Assembly (NCBI GenBank): GCA_023416585.1
Contig: JAEZHM010000060.1
Span: 1-45,609, forward strand
Reading direction: 5' to 3'
From: Bacillota bacterium
Lineage (GTDB): Bacteria; Bacillota; Clostridia; Christensenellales; Aristaeellaceae
DNA: 45,609 bases
In this document: piece after piece, positions 16,974 through 24,554 of the stretch
Layout of the letters: each line of letters begins with the position of its first letter
Position numbering within the stretch: position 1 is the stretch's first letter
Made by a program: the position numbers and the translations under genes
Notes under the pieces: generated by a model
Told to the model about the DNA's origin: nothing
Databases searched by the model: none
Seen by the model: the letters and a program-made list of their open reading frames with translations, nothing else

Positions 16974-17897
16974 ATGGAAGAGAGAAAGCCTCTGCTATCG
17001 GTAAATGGCCTGAAGCAGTATTTCCGCATCAACCGCCGGTTTACCGTCAAGGCGGTGGATGACGTATCCTTTGACATTTATCCTGGAGAGATTTACGGCC
17101 TGGTGGGCGAATCGGGAAGCGGGAAAAGTACCATTGGCCGTACGGTCATCAGGCTGTACGATCCTACGGATGGAAGGATTACATTCAGCGGCCGCGATAT
17201 TTCCAGCAAACTGTCCAAGCAGGATGAGTCCTATCTGCATACCAAGATGCAGATGATCTTTCAGGACCCTATGGCATGCCTCAATCCCCGCAAAAAGGTA
17301 CTGGACATCATTGCTCAGGGCATGGACATCCACCATTTGTGCGATGGACGCAAAGAGCGGGAGGAAAGGGTTTACGAAATGCTCCATAAGGTGGGCCTGA
17401 GCCAGGAGCATGCCAGCCGGTATCCCCATCAGTTTTCCGGCGGGCAGCGGCAGCGCATCGGCATTGCAAGGGCGCTGATCATGAACCCGGACCTGATCAT
17501 TGCCGATGAGCCCATCAGCGCGCTGGATGTGTCCATCCAGGCCCAGGTGGTCAACCTGATGAAGAGCATACAGCAGGAGACAAAGACGGCCTTTATGTTC
17601 ATTGCCCATGACTTGTCCATGGTCAAGTATATTTCCAACCGCATCGGCGTGCTTCATCTGGGGCACATGGTGGAAATGGGAACGACGGAGGAAATTTTTG
17701 CAAACCCCGTGCATCCTTACACCAAGTCGCTTCTGTCGGCCATCCCACACCCCAACCCCAAGGCGGAAAAACGCCGTACGTCGCTGCATTACGATTATGC
17801 CTCCAGCGGGATCGACTACCTGAAGGGGACGCTTCACAATGTGGGGGGCACCCACCGGGTGTTGGCTACGGAAGAAGAACTGCAAAAGTGGCTGTAA
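16974..17897 (+). CDS. oppF: Oligopeptide ABC transporter ATPase OppF
   Basis: This 307-aa ATPase has Walker A GESGSGKST from residue 45, signature FSGGQRQRIGIARAL, Walker B LIIADEPISALD and switch histidine FIAHDLSMVKY. The C-terminal oligopeptide/dipeptide extension ends near GGTHRVLATEEELQKW. It starts directly after the oppD stop, with AAAGGAGGCGG as ribosome binding site. It is the last gene of the opp operon before the terminator at 17933. Confidence 0.94.
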   Translation: MEERKPLLSVNGLKQYFRINRRFTVKAVDDVSFDIYPGEIYGLVGESGSGKSTIGRTVIRLYDPTDGRITFSGRDISSKLSKQDESYLHTKMQMIFQDPMACLNPRKKVLDIIAQGMDIHHLCDGRKEREERVYEMLHKVGLSQEHASRYPHQFSGGQRQRIGIARALIMNPDLIIADEPISALDVSIQAQVVNLMKSIQQETKTAFMFIAHDLSMVKYISNRIGVLHLGHMVEMGTTEEIFANPVHPYTKSLLSAIPHPNPKAEKRRTSLHYDYASSGIDYLKGTLHNVGGTHRVLATEEELQKWL

Positions 17898-17932
17898 AAA
17901 GGCGCTAGAGAAAAACTTCATCGGGAATGGAT

Positions 17933-17966
17933 GCCTGGCGCGAATGGTTCGCGTCAGGCTTTATTC
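17933..17966 (+). terminator. Terminator of the opp operon
   Basis: GCCTGGCGCGAA pairs with TTCGCGTCAGGC (one G-T pair) around a 3-base loop and is followed by TTTATT. A second T run follows at about 17974. Confidence 0.82.
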
Positions 17967-18084
17967 CGGTTTGCTTTTTTTCTTGTTCCGCTGTAAAATT
18001 GTACCTAATGGAGCAGCAAATTGAGATTTGAACATAAGTTTTCTTGTCAACAACTAAACCGATGGGACAGAAGGGGGATCGCTT

Positions 18085-18399
18085 ATGTATTATTGTGACC
18101 AATGCATGATGTTGTCTCAGGAAGATACATGCCCTCATTGCGGGAGAAGGGAGCTTAAACCGCCTGAGGACGGTGATTTCTGTTTTCTCGTGGAGAAGGG
18201 AATGATTTGGGGCGGAATGCTGGCGGATGTCTTGAAACAAAAAAGTATCCCATATGCCGACAGGCCTGTAATGGGGGCGGGATTGGCAATGAAGACGGGC
18301 TTCGCGCTGGAACGGTTCCGGTATTATGTTCCGTTTGCACTACTCTCCGATGCAAGGGAGATCGTTGAAGAGTTGTTTGGGGAAGATGACAAGGAGTAA
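18085..18399 (+). CDS. Small zinc-ribbon protein with DUF2007-like domain
   Basis: This 104-aa protein has an N-terminal zinc ribbon, CDQC then CPHC within residues 4-19. A C-terminal segment of about 60 residues (GGMLADVLKQKSIPYADRP, then RYYVPFALLSDAREIVEELF) resembles the DUF2007 pattern. DUF2007 proteins are described as putative signal-transducing domains of unknown mechanism. GAAGGGGGATC precedes the ATG. It stands alone between two terminators. A second DUF2007-like protein is encoded at 38407-38667. Confidence 0.72.
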   Translation: MYYCDQCMMLSQEDTCPHCGRRELKPPEDGDFCFLVEKGMIWGGMLADVLKQKSIPYADRPVMGAGLAMKTGFALERFRYYVPFALLSDAREIVEELFGEDDKE

Positions 18400-18419
18400 A
18401 ATGCTTTTAATAAAGTTGC

Positions 18420-18450
18420 AAGCGTCTGCCCAAATAGCAGGCGCTTCTTT
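18420..18450 (+). terminator. Terminator between convergent genes
   Basis: AAGCGTCTG pairs with CAGGCGCTT (one G-T pair), followed by CTTTC. It separates the DUF2007-like gene from the convergent rhaM-like gene. Confidence 0.65.
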
Positions 18451-18453
18451 CAG

Positions 18454-18765
18454 CTATGGATGGTAGAATACCTGCACCATGCCGCCTTCGCCCTCCCGGC
18501 CGTCGGCCACCATACGCATAAGAGGCTTCATGGATTCGTTCCACCGCTTAACCACTTCGCTTTGGGTCTGCACCCGGTTGGCCCTTTCGATGCTTTCGCA
18601 TTCATAATAGCCGAACAGCTCATCGCCCACATTCCAGATCGTATAGTTGTGAATGCCTGCCTCGTTTAGAAGCTCAGTCATCTCAGGCCAAATCTCATCG
18701 TGGCGGCGCTTGTATTCCTCCAGCATCCCCGGCAGCACAACGGCTTTCCATGCAAAACGCTCCAT
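18454..18765 (-). CDS. rhaM: L-rhamnose mutarotase
   Basis: This is a 103-aa protein starting at MERFAWKAVVLPG, preceded by GGAGGAAAG. A longer frame to 18852 has no ribosome binding site and would overlap the promoters. Length and motifs match RhaM: EEYKRRHDEIWPEM with the catalytic histidine at residue 22, YTIWNVGDELFGYYE, and the C-terminal VQVFYHP. The family interconverts alpha and beta L-rhamnose. No other rhamnose genes are adjacent. It is transcribed from its own promoter at 18803-18831, back to back with the ThpR promoter. Confidence 0.9.
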   Translation of the reverse strand: MERFAWKAVVLPGMLEEYKRRHDEIWPEMTELLNEAGIHNYTIWNVGDELFGYYECESIERANRVQTQSEVVKRWNESMKPLMRMVADGREGEGGMVQVFYHP

Positions 18766-18802
18766 TCGGCTTTCCTCCCCGGCGTTCGATTTGTCTGATA
18801 CA

Positions 18803-18831
18803 TTGATACACCCGTAAAAGCCTTCTGTCAA
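18803..18831 (-). promoter_or_regulatory. Promoter of the rhaM-like gene
   Basis: On the minus strand, TTGACA (18826-18831) and TATCAA (18803-18808) are separated by 17 bases. Confidence 0.65.
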
Positions 18832-18851
18832 TAAAATCTTGCGGTGGCGCA

Positions 18852-18880
18852 TTGACAGACGGGCAAAATATGCCTATGCT
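18852..18880 (+). promoter_or_regulatory. Promoter of the RNA phosphodiesterase gene
   Basis: TTGACA (18852-18857), a 17-base spacer and TATGCT (18875-18880). Its -35 is 20 bases from the -35 of the divergent rhaM promoter. Confidence 0.78.
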
Positions 18881-18904
18881 GGAGTTGATGGGAGGAAAAG
18901 CATC

Positions 18905-19438
18905 ATGCGGGTGTTTGTTGGTATTGGCCTTGACGAGAATATGAAAGATTCGCTTTGGGCTGCCGCGCTTAAAGCACAAAAGCTGTTCCCCGGCAGGTTC
19001 TCGGCACGGGAAAACTACCATTGCACATTGCAGTTCATCGGCCAGGCGGATGCTGCTGCTGTTTTGCTCATCGAAAAGGCCATGAAGGAAGCGGCGGAGC
19101 AATTCGACCTTTTTTCCATAACACTGGATAGGCTTTCCTTTTTTCGGAGGCCGCAGGATGCCGTACTCTTTTGCGGTCTTGAAAAGTCCAAGACTTTGGA
19201 ACAATTGGCGCTATGCTTGCGGAAGAATCTTGTGAATGCGGGGTTCAGGCTGGAGGAGGGCGAATTCCATTCGCATATCACCCTGGCAAGGCAAGCAAGA
19301 CTTGATCCCAAGTCACTTTCTCTGATTTCCGTGGCGCCGGCGATCCAGCAGGTGAAAGAAATCACACTGTTTGAAAGCTGCCGGGTGGAGGAACAATTGC
19401 GGTATATACCTCTTATGCGCTGCCCGCTTGGAAAATAG
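18905..19438 (+). CDS. thpR: RNA 2',3'-cyclic phosphodiesterase
   Basis: This is a 177-aa protein from the ATG at 18905, preceded by GGGAGGAAAAG. An upstream extension would run through the promoter. It carries the two HxTx motifs of the 2H phosphoesterase superfamily: HCTL at residues 39-42 and HITL at 124-127. The N-terminus MRVFVGIGL is typical of ThpR/LigT. The family opens 2',3'-cyclic phosphates on RNA, and historically was found to ligate tRNA halves in vitro. It is monocistronic or weakly linked to the His-rich gene 60 bases later. Confidence 0.9.
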   Translation: MRVFVGIGLDENMKDSLWAAALKAQKLFPGRFSARENYHCTLQFIGQADAAAVLLIEKAMKEAAEQFDLFSITLDRLSFFRRPQDAVLFCGLEKSKTLEQLALCLRKNLVNAGFRLEEGEFHSHITLARQARLDPKSLSLISVAPAIQQVKEITLFESCRVEEQLRYIPLMRCPLGK

Positions 19439-19497
19439 GCCAGCACAGCGTGACATCAAGCTGTTTTTTGCAATATACTATGAAAGGCGGAAATACT

Positions 19498-20085
19498 TTG
19501 CACCACGAACATCCTAAAAACTGCGGCTGCGGCCATCACCATGATCACGAGGAAGGCTGCGGCTGCGGCCATCACCACTTAAGCGGCGAGAGCTGTGATT
19601 GTGGTCACGAACATACCCACGAGGAAGGCTGCGGCTGCGGCCATCATCACGCGCACCTTACGCCTTTAGAAGGAAGCATCACTGAGGCACAGGCCGATGT
19701 GCTGCTGGCCATACATCAGAGGGGATACTTGCCCATCGCCCGTTTTGCTTTGCGTTCCAGCCGGGAAAAGAATGCTTACGCTGTGGCGATGGAACCGGTA
19801 TACATTGCCGATGCTGCGGAGGATATAGACACGGTAAAAGCAAACGGCGAGCTGTTTGCATCTCTTGAAGATCTTGATCTGATTACCCTGGATTACGATA
19901 TACGGCTCACCGGATACGCGTACCGGGAATACGAGCAGTCCAGCCTCTACGCCTACTTTGTGGAAACGGTGAGGGAAGCGGCGCAAAAGCCGGAATTTGT
20001 ATTGGATACCCCGGTGCTGGAGCTGGGAAGCGTGGCCATAACTGGGGAAGGGAACAAAGTTTTAAACTCTATATTGGAAAAGTAA
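19498..20085 (+). CDS. His/Cys-rich putative metal-binding protein
   Basis: This is a 195-aa protein from a TTG at 19498, chosen because AAGGCGG lies eight bases upstream. An ATG at 19480 is possible but has no ribosome binding site. The first 52 residues are built from repeats: GCGCGHHH occurs twice, with related CGCGHHH and CDCGHEH units joined by acidic EEG linkers. This gives about 20 His and 8 Cys, clearly suited to binding Zn, Ni or Cu. The C-terminal 145 residues (from LTPLEGSITEAQADVLLAIH) are non-repetitive, have no cysteines and are not recognised. It could be a metal store, sensor or chaperone. Thioredoxin is encoded just downstream. Confidence 0.75.
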   Translation: MHHEHPKNCGCGHHHDHEEGCGCGHHHLSGESCDCGHEHTHEEGCGCGHHHAHLTPLEGSITEAQADVLLAIHQRGYLPIARFALRSSREKNAYAVAMEPVYIADAAEDIDTVKANGELFASLEDLDLITLDYDIRLTGYAYREYEQSSLYAYFVETVREAAQKPEFVLDTPVLELGSVAITGEGNKVLNSILEK

Positions 20086-20189
20086 GCCGCTTACGGAAGA
20101 GAAATCCATTATTTTTCTTCAAAATAGCCGCGTTTTGTGATTTTATCACTTTCGAAAGGTGCAAATGCGGGTATAGTATGACTATCAAG

Positions 20190-20211
20190 TTGTCCGAAGG
20201 GACAAAGGAGG
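20190..20211 (+). promoter_or_regulatory. Leader hairpin touching the trxA ribosome binding site
   Basis: TTGTCC (20190-20195), a GAAG loop and GGACAA (20200-20205) form a 6-bp hairpin that ends at the AAGGAGG ribosome binding site. It could limit ribosome access or stabilise the message. A TATAGT box at 20172-20177 may be the -10, but no clear -35 was seen. Confidence 0.45.
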
Positions 20212-20220
20212 AAATATACA

Positions 20221-20532
20221 ATGGCTGCGATAAAGGTTACAAAGGAAAACTTCAATGACGTTCTGGCTTCCCAGGTTCCTGTACTGGTAGACTTCTGGGC
20301 TCCCTGGTGCGGCCCCTGCCGGATGGTTGCCCCTGTGGTGGAAGGCATCGCGGAAGAAATGGGTGAAAAGGCCGTTGTGGGAAAGATCAACGTGGATGAG
20401 CAGCCGGAGCTGGCTTCCCGATTTGGCGTAATGAGTATCCCCACGCTTGCGGTGTTCAAGAACGGCAGGCTGGCCGGGTCCATGGTGGGTGTCCGCTCCA
20501 AGCAGGATATCTTGAAGCTGCTGGAGGCGTAA
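20221..20532 (+). CDS. trxA: Thioredoxin
   Basis: This is a 103-aa thioredoxin of normal length. The active site WCGPC is at residues 29-33, preceded by VLVDFWAP, and the cis-proline loop MSIPTLAVFKNG follows. It reduces protein disulfides in the cytoplasm. AAGGAGG precedes the ATG. The rhodanese gene starts one base after the stop, with its ribosome binding site inside the trxA end. Thioredoxin next to a glycine cleavage operon may reflect general thiol redox needs. No glycine reductase (grd) genes are in the window. Confidence 0.96.
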   Translation: MAAIKVTKENFNDVLASQVPVLVDFWAPWCGPCRMVAPVVEGIAEEMGEKAVVGKINVDEQPELASRFGVMSIPTLAVFKNGRLAGSMVGVRSKQDILKLLEA

Positions 20533-20533
20533 T

Positions 20534-20860
20534 ATGTTGGGCTTGTTTGAGCGCAGTAAGGCCATGCCCATGAGGGCCGCTGTAGAGAAGGCCAAAGGAA
20601 ACCTGGACGTCCGCCTTGTGGATGTGAGGACGCCGGCTGAGTACCGGCAGGGCCATCTTCCCGGAAGTATTTCCGTACCGCTGGACCAATGGGAGCAAAT
20701 AATCCAGGAGATGGTTCCCGACAAGGGTACGCTTTTGTACGTTTATTGCCTGAGCGGTGCAAGGAGCCAGGCGGCCTGCCGGGGCTTTGGGCGGCTCGGG
20801 TATACGGAGGTAGTGAACATCGGCGGCATATCCGGCTACGATGGACCCCTGGAAAGGTGA
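20534..20860 (+). CDS. Rhodanese-like sulfurtransferase
   Basis: This 108-aa single-domain rhodanese has VRLVDVRTPAEYRQGHLPGS at about residues 26-45 and the catalytic Cys72 in YCLSGARSQA. Family members move sulfane sulfur between thiols. It lies between trxA and a CoA-disulfide-reductase-rhodanese fusion with almost no spacing, so the three genes form a thiol/persulfide redox operon. Confidence 0.9.
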   Translation: MLGLFERSKAMPMRAAVEKAKGNLDVRLVDVRTPAEYRQGHLPGSISVPLDQWEQIIQEMVPDKGTLLYVYCLSGARSQAACRGFGRLGYTEVVNIGGISGYDGPLER

Positions 20861-20872
20861 GTGGACAATTAC

Positions 20873-22582
20873 ATGAAAATTGTCATTATCGGCGGCGTGG
20901 CGGGCGGAGCCAGCGCCGCCGCACGTTTAAGAAGGCTTGATGAGCAGGCCGACATCGTATTGCTTGAGCGGGGCGCATATATTTCCTACGCCAACTGTGG
21001 CCTGCCCTATTATGTGGGCGGAGCGATTACAGATAAGGAAGAACTGACGCTTCAAACACCGGAAAGCTTTTTTCAAAGGTTCCGGGTGGATGTTCGCGTT
21101 CTATCGGAAGCTGTGGCCATCGATCCCGCCGGAAAAACGGTCACGGTGAAGAACCTTGTTGATGGTTCTTCTTATCAGGAATCGTATGACGCATTGGTCC
21201 TTTCCCCCGGCGCGGAACCGGTTGTTCCGCCTATTCCCGGCGCGAAGGACTCAAGGGTGTTTACGCTGCGCACCATCCCGGATACGCTTAAAATCCGGGA
21301 ATTCATTGAGGAAAAACGTCCTGAAAAGGCGTTGGTGGTAGGCGGCGGCGCCATCGGCATGGAAATGGCGGAAAACCTGCATGAGGCCGGGCTTCATGTC
21401 ACCGTTGTGGAGCTTATGGACCATGTGATAGCTCCTATCGATTTTGATATGGCTGCCGATGTTCACAGCTACGTGCGGAAAAAGGGCATCCGCCTTTTAT
21501 TGAACACGGGCGTAAAGGCCATTGTGCCGGAGGATGATCATTTAATGGTTCAGGCGGGGGACGAGACCCTGCCGGCCGACATGGTGCTTTTGTCCGTGGG
21601 CGTGCGGCCTGAAAGCAGCCTGGCAAAGGCGGCGGGGCTAGCGTTAAGCCCCAAGGGTGCTATTTTGACAGATGAGCACATGCGCACCTCCGACCCAAAT
21701 ATTTACGCGGTGGGCGATGCGGTACAGGTCAGAAACTTCATATCCGGCCAGCCGGCTTTCCTGCCCCTGGCGGGGCCTGCCAACAAGCAGGGGAGAATTG
21801 CGGCGGACAATATCTGCGGCATACCAAGTACGTTCAAGGGCAGCCAGGGTGCGCTGGTGCTGAAGCTGTTCGATATGACAGTGGCGGCCACGGGGTTGAG
21901 CGAAACGGCCCTGAAGGCGTCAAATATTGCCTATGACAAGGTGTACGCATTCGGCTATTCCCATGCCAGCTATTACCCCGGCGCCACCAACCAGACCATC
22001 AAGCTGCTGTTCAGCCCGGCGGATGGGAAGGTGCTTGGCGCTCAAATTGTGGGTTTTGAAAGTGTTGACAAGCGGTGCGATGTGATCAATACCGCCATTC
22101 GGGCTGGTATGACAGTGTACGACCTTGCGGAACTGGAGTTGTGCTACGCGCCGCCCTTCTCTTCCGCTAAGGACCCGGTGAACATGACAGGCTTTATGGC
22201 GGAAAACCTTCTTGCCGGAAAGGTGAAGCAGTTCCACTGGCATGATGTGGATTGCCTCCCAAAGGACGGCAGTGTGACGTTGCTGGATGTGCGTACGTCT
22301 TCTGAGCGGCGGCGGGGCAAGATCGAAGGCACGGTACATATCCCTGTGGATGAGCTGCGGGAAAGGATTTCGGAGCTTGATAAAACAAAACCTGTTTATG
22401 TTCATTGCCACAGCGGCCTGCGCAGCTATATTGCCTGCCGGATCCTTACTCAGAACGGGTTCGACTCCTACAACCTGGCGGGCGGATACCGGCTGTATGC
22501 TTCCGTCAAGTCGGAATTGCCAAGCCTGCAGGAGAAAACCGCTCCCTGCGGTATGCCGGTACAGGAGAAAAACAAGGCGTAA
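20873..22582 (+). CDS. CoA-disulfide reductase with C-terminal rhodanese domain
   Basis: This is a 569-aa flavoprotein from the ATG at 20873. A GTG at 20861 would add four residues but touches the ribosome binding site. The FAD-binding GGVAGGASAAARLRRL is at residues 7-22. The single active-site Cys42 in SYANCGLPYYVGG is the CoADR/Nox signature, and a second NAD-binding GGGAIGMEMAENL lies near 160. The C-terminal domain is a rhodanese with Cys512 in HCHSGLRS. Known CoADR-RHD proteins reduce CoA disulfide, persulfide or polysulfide with NAD(P)H. With the two upstream genes it points to persulfide or low-molecular-weight thiol handling. Confidence 0.93.
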   Translation: MKIVIIGGVAGGASAAARLRRLDEQADIVLLERGAYISYANCGLPYYVGGAITDKEELTLQTPESFFQRFRVDVRVLSEAVAIDPAGKTVTVKNLVDGSSYQESYDALVLSPGAEPVVPPIPGAKDSRVFTLRTIPDTLKIREFIEEKRPEKALVVGGGAIGMEMAENLHEAGLHVTVVELMDHVIAPIDFDMAADVHSYVRKKGIRLLLNTGVKAIVPEDDHLMVQAGDETLPADMVLLSVGVRPESSLAKAAGLALSPKGAILTDEHMRTSDPNIYAVGDAVQVRNFISGQPAFLPLAGPANKQGRIAADNICGIPSTFKGSQGALVLKLFDMTVAATGLSETALKASNIAYDKVYAFGYSHASYYPGATNQTIKLLFSPADGKVLGAQIVGFESVDKRCDVINTAIRAGMTVYDLAELELCYAPPFSSAKDPVNMTGFMAENLLAGKVKQFHWHDVDCLPKDGSVTLLDVRTSSERRRGKIEGTVHIPVDELRERISELDKTKPVYVHCHSGLRSYIACRILTQNGFDSYNLAGGYRLYASVKSELPSLQEKTAPCGMPVQEKNKA

Positions 22583-22777
22583 TTCCGGATTGAGTGGATA
22601 ATCGCCCCTACATCGCTATGTGCTTATTGGATTATCTGCCGGGACCTGGCTGTGCATGAGAAGTCCAATTATATCGCCCTTATGTTGCATCACCGCACAG
22701 TGCCGATTGAGGCTAAAAGAGCCATGGTAAGGTTTTGAAGTCTTGGGATTCTCAAGGACTTCATCATCCAAAATAGA
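22583..22777. other. Noncoding stretch before the riboswitch promoter
   Basis: No gene is visible. An imperfect inverted repeat, GAAGTCTTG/CAAGGACTTC (one bulge), at about 22736-22761 has no T tract and may be a weak 3' end for the preceding operon. Confidence 0.45.
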
Positions 22778-22806
22778 TTGACAAAAAAGGGCAGGCATTG
22801 TACACT
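22778..22806 (+). promoter_or_regulatory. Promoter of the glycine cleavage operon
   Basis: TTGACA (22778-22783), a 17-base spacer and TACACT (22801-22806). Transcription would start near 22812, just before the riboswitch. Confidence 0.82.
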
Positions 22807-22834
22807 TTCAGCGGATTGAAAATTGCATATTTCG

Positions 22835-23010
22835 GGTGAACGGTTTAGGAGAGACTGCCTTTTTGGCGGCGCCGAAGGGGAAGACGCAACAAACTCTCAG
22901 GCAAAAAGACTAAGCCGGGACGAAACTCTGGAAAGCAAGGTGCACCGAAGAAGCAACTCCTTCGCGGCACAGGCGGGGAGGAATCTTTCAGGTTCAACAA
23001 CAGAGGCGGA
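22835..23010 (+). ncRNA. Tandem glycine riboswitch
   Basis: Two glycine aptamers lie in a row. Aptamer 1 (about 22847-22910) has AGGAGAG, GCCGAAGGGGAAGACGCAA and CTCTCAGGCAAAAAGAC. Aptamer 2 (about 22917-23009) has GGGACGAAACTCTGGAAAG, GCACCGAAGAAGCAA and AATCTTTCAGGTTCAACAAC then AGAGGCGG. The short linker and upstream leader fit the cooperative gcvT-type riboswitch. It precedes gcvT and is probably an ON switch. Outer limits are approximate. Confidence 0.95.
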
Positions 23011-23042
23011 TAGGCTGCACATGCGGCCTGTTCGCCTTTTTT
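23004..23042 (+). terminator. Riboswitch expression-platform terminator
   Basis: AGGCGGATAGGC pairs over 12 bp (with two G-U pairs) with GCCTGTTCGCCT around a 10-base loop, then six T. Its 5' arm is the 3' end of aptamer 2, so glycine binding should prevent the terminator from forming and switch the operon on. Confidence 0.9.
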
Positions 23043-23070
23043 GCTATGAATGGTTATGGGAGGAACGATC

Positions 23071-24159
23071 ATGGACAGGAAAACGCCTCTGTATGACAGC
23101 CATGTGGCGCTGGGCGGCAAAATGGTGCCCTTTGCCGGGTACATTCTGCCGGTACAATATCCCGACGGGGTGATTGCGGAGCACATGGCGGTGCGCACGG
23201 CCTGCGGGCTGTTTGACGTATCCCACATGGGCGAGGTCATGTTCACAGGGCCGGATGTGCTTGCCAACATTCAAAACCTGGTCACCAACGACATGGGCAA
23301 TATGTTGGACGGGCAAGTGCGATACAGCCCCATGTGCAACGAGCACGGCGGCGTGGTAGACGACCTGATCGTATACCGCATGGGCGAAGGCCGGTATATG
23401 CTTGTGGTGAACGCCTCCAACAGGGAAAAGGATGTGGCCTGGATGAGGCAGCATCTTTTCGGGGATGTGCACATGGAGGATGTGTCTGACGATATGGCTC
23501 AGGTGGCTCTGCAGGGACCGCGCGCCGGCGAGATCCTGGCCCGGTTGGCCAAGGAAGAGGACATACCGAAGAAATACTATTATTTTGTGGAAAAAGGAAT
23601 GGTGGGCGGTATTTCCTGTATCGTATCCCGCACAGGCTATACAGGGGAGAGCGGATTCGAGCTGTACTGTAAAAATGAGGATGCGGTAAGGCTTTGGCAG
23701 CTTCTGCTGGATACGGGGAAGGACCTGGGCCTTGTCCCCTGCGGCCTGGGCGCCAGGGATACGCTGAGGCTGGAGGCAGCCATGCCCCTATATGGCCATG
23801 AAATGAACGATGACATCACGCCGTTGGAGACGGGTCTTGGAATCTTTGTGAAGATGAATAAGCCTGACTTCATCGGCAAGGCGGCGCTTGCTGACAAGGG
23901 CGAACCGAAAATCGCAAGGGTGGGCCTGCAAATGACGGGCCGGGGTATCGCCAGGGAACACTGCGCGGTGTTTGAAGGGGATAAACAGGTGGGCACTACC
24001 ACCTCCGGCACCTTTTGCCCATATCTTAACCAGGCGGTGGCCATGGCGCTTACAGATAAGGAAATCTCGGAACTGGGTACACAGGTGGAGGTGGATGTCC
24101 GCGGCCGGCGCGTTGCGGCCAAGGTCGTTCCCCTGCCCTTCTACAAAAAGGCTAAATAA
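23071..24159 (+). CDS. gcvT: Glycine cleavage system T protein (aminomethyltransferase)
   Basis: This is a 362-aa protein from the ATG at 23071, which has GGGAGGA seven bases upstream. An ATG at 23050 is too close to the terminator and lacks a site. Start TPLYDSHVALGGKMVPFAGY, the folate-binding region RTGYTGESGFELYCKNEDAV, GLGARDTLRLEAAMPLYGHE, and the late FCPYLNQAVAMAL are standard GcvT. It moves the methylene from the aminomethyl-lipoyl H protein to tetrahydrofolate and releases ammonia. It is the first gene after the glycine riboswitch. Confidence 0.97.
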   Translation: MDRKTPLYDSHVALGGKMVPFAGYILPVQYPDGVIAEHMAVRTACGLFDVSHMGEVMFTGPDVLANIQNLVTNDMGNMLDGQVRYSPMCNEHGGVVDDLIVYRMGEGRYMLVVNASNREKDVAWMRQHLFGDVHMEDVSDDMAQVALQGPRAGEILARLAKEEDIPKKYYYFVEKGMVGGISCIVSRTGYTGESGFELYCKNEDAVRLWQLLLDTGKDLGLVPCGLGARDTLRLEAAMPLYGHEMNDDITPLETGLGIFVKMNKPDFIGKAALADKGEPKIARVGLQMTGRGIAREHCAVFEGDKQVGTTTSGTFCPYLNQAVAMALTDKEISELGTQVEVDVRGRRVAAKVVPLPFYKKAK

Positions 24160-24174
24160 AAGGAGGCTATCATC

Positions 24175-24552
24175 ATGAACACCCCAAAAGAGCTTCGGTA
24201 TACCAAGTCCCACGAATGGGTGCGCAATTTGGCTGACGGAACGGTGGAGATCGGCCTGACGGATTATGCCCAGGAGGCGTTGGGCGACCTGGTGTTTGTG
24301 AACCTGCCTCAACCTGGCGATAGCGTTGCCGCAGGGGAAACCTTTGGTGATGTGGAATCGGTGAAGGCTGTCAGCGATGTGTTCAGCCCCGTTACCGGCG
24401 AAGTGACGGAAATCAACGAGGTGCTGCTGGACAGCCCGCAAAATATCAACCAGGCGCCCTATGAGGCTTGGTTCATCCGGGTGAAGGATGTTACGTCCAC
24501 AGTGGAGCTCATGGATGCTGACACCTATGCGGCCATGGCCAAGGAGGAGTAA
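24175..24552 (+). CDS. gcvH: Glycine cleavage system H protein
   Basis: This 125-aa protein carries the lipoyl arm. The lipoylated lysine is Lys64 in GDVESVKAVSDVFSPVTGEV. KSHEWVRNLADGTVEIGLTD near the start is typical. AAGGAGG precedes the ATG. Its lipoyl group shuttles the aminomethyl group among the P, T and L proteins. It must be lipoylated, probably by the ligase encoded four genes downstream in this operon. Confidence 0.97.
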   Translation: MNTPKELRYTKSHEWVRNLADGTVEIGLTDYAQEALGDLVFVNLPQPGDSVAAGETFGDVESVKAVSDVFSPVTGEVTEINEVLLDSPQNINQAPYEAWFIRVKDVTSTVELMDADTYAAMAKEE

Positions 24553-24554
24553 GC

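Noticed and set aside
15912..17921. Two long open frames on the minus strand opposite oppD and oppF
   Set aside because: Both lie wholly opposite ATPases with intact motifs. They have no ribosome binding site and no family likeness, so they are shadows.
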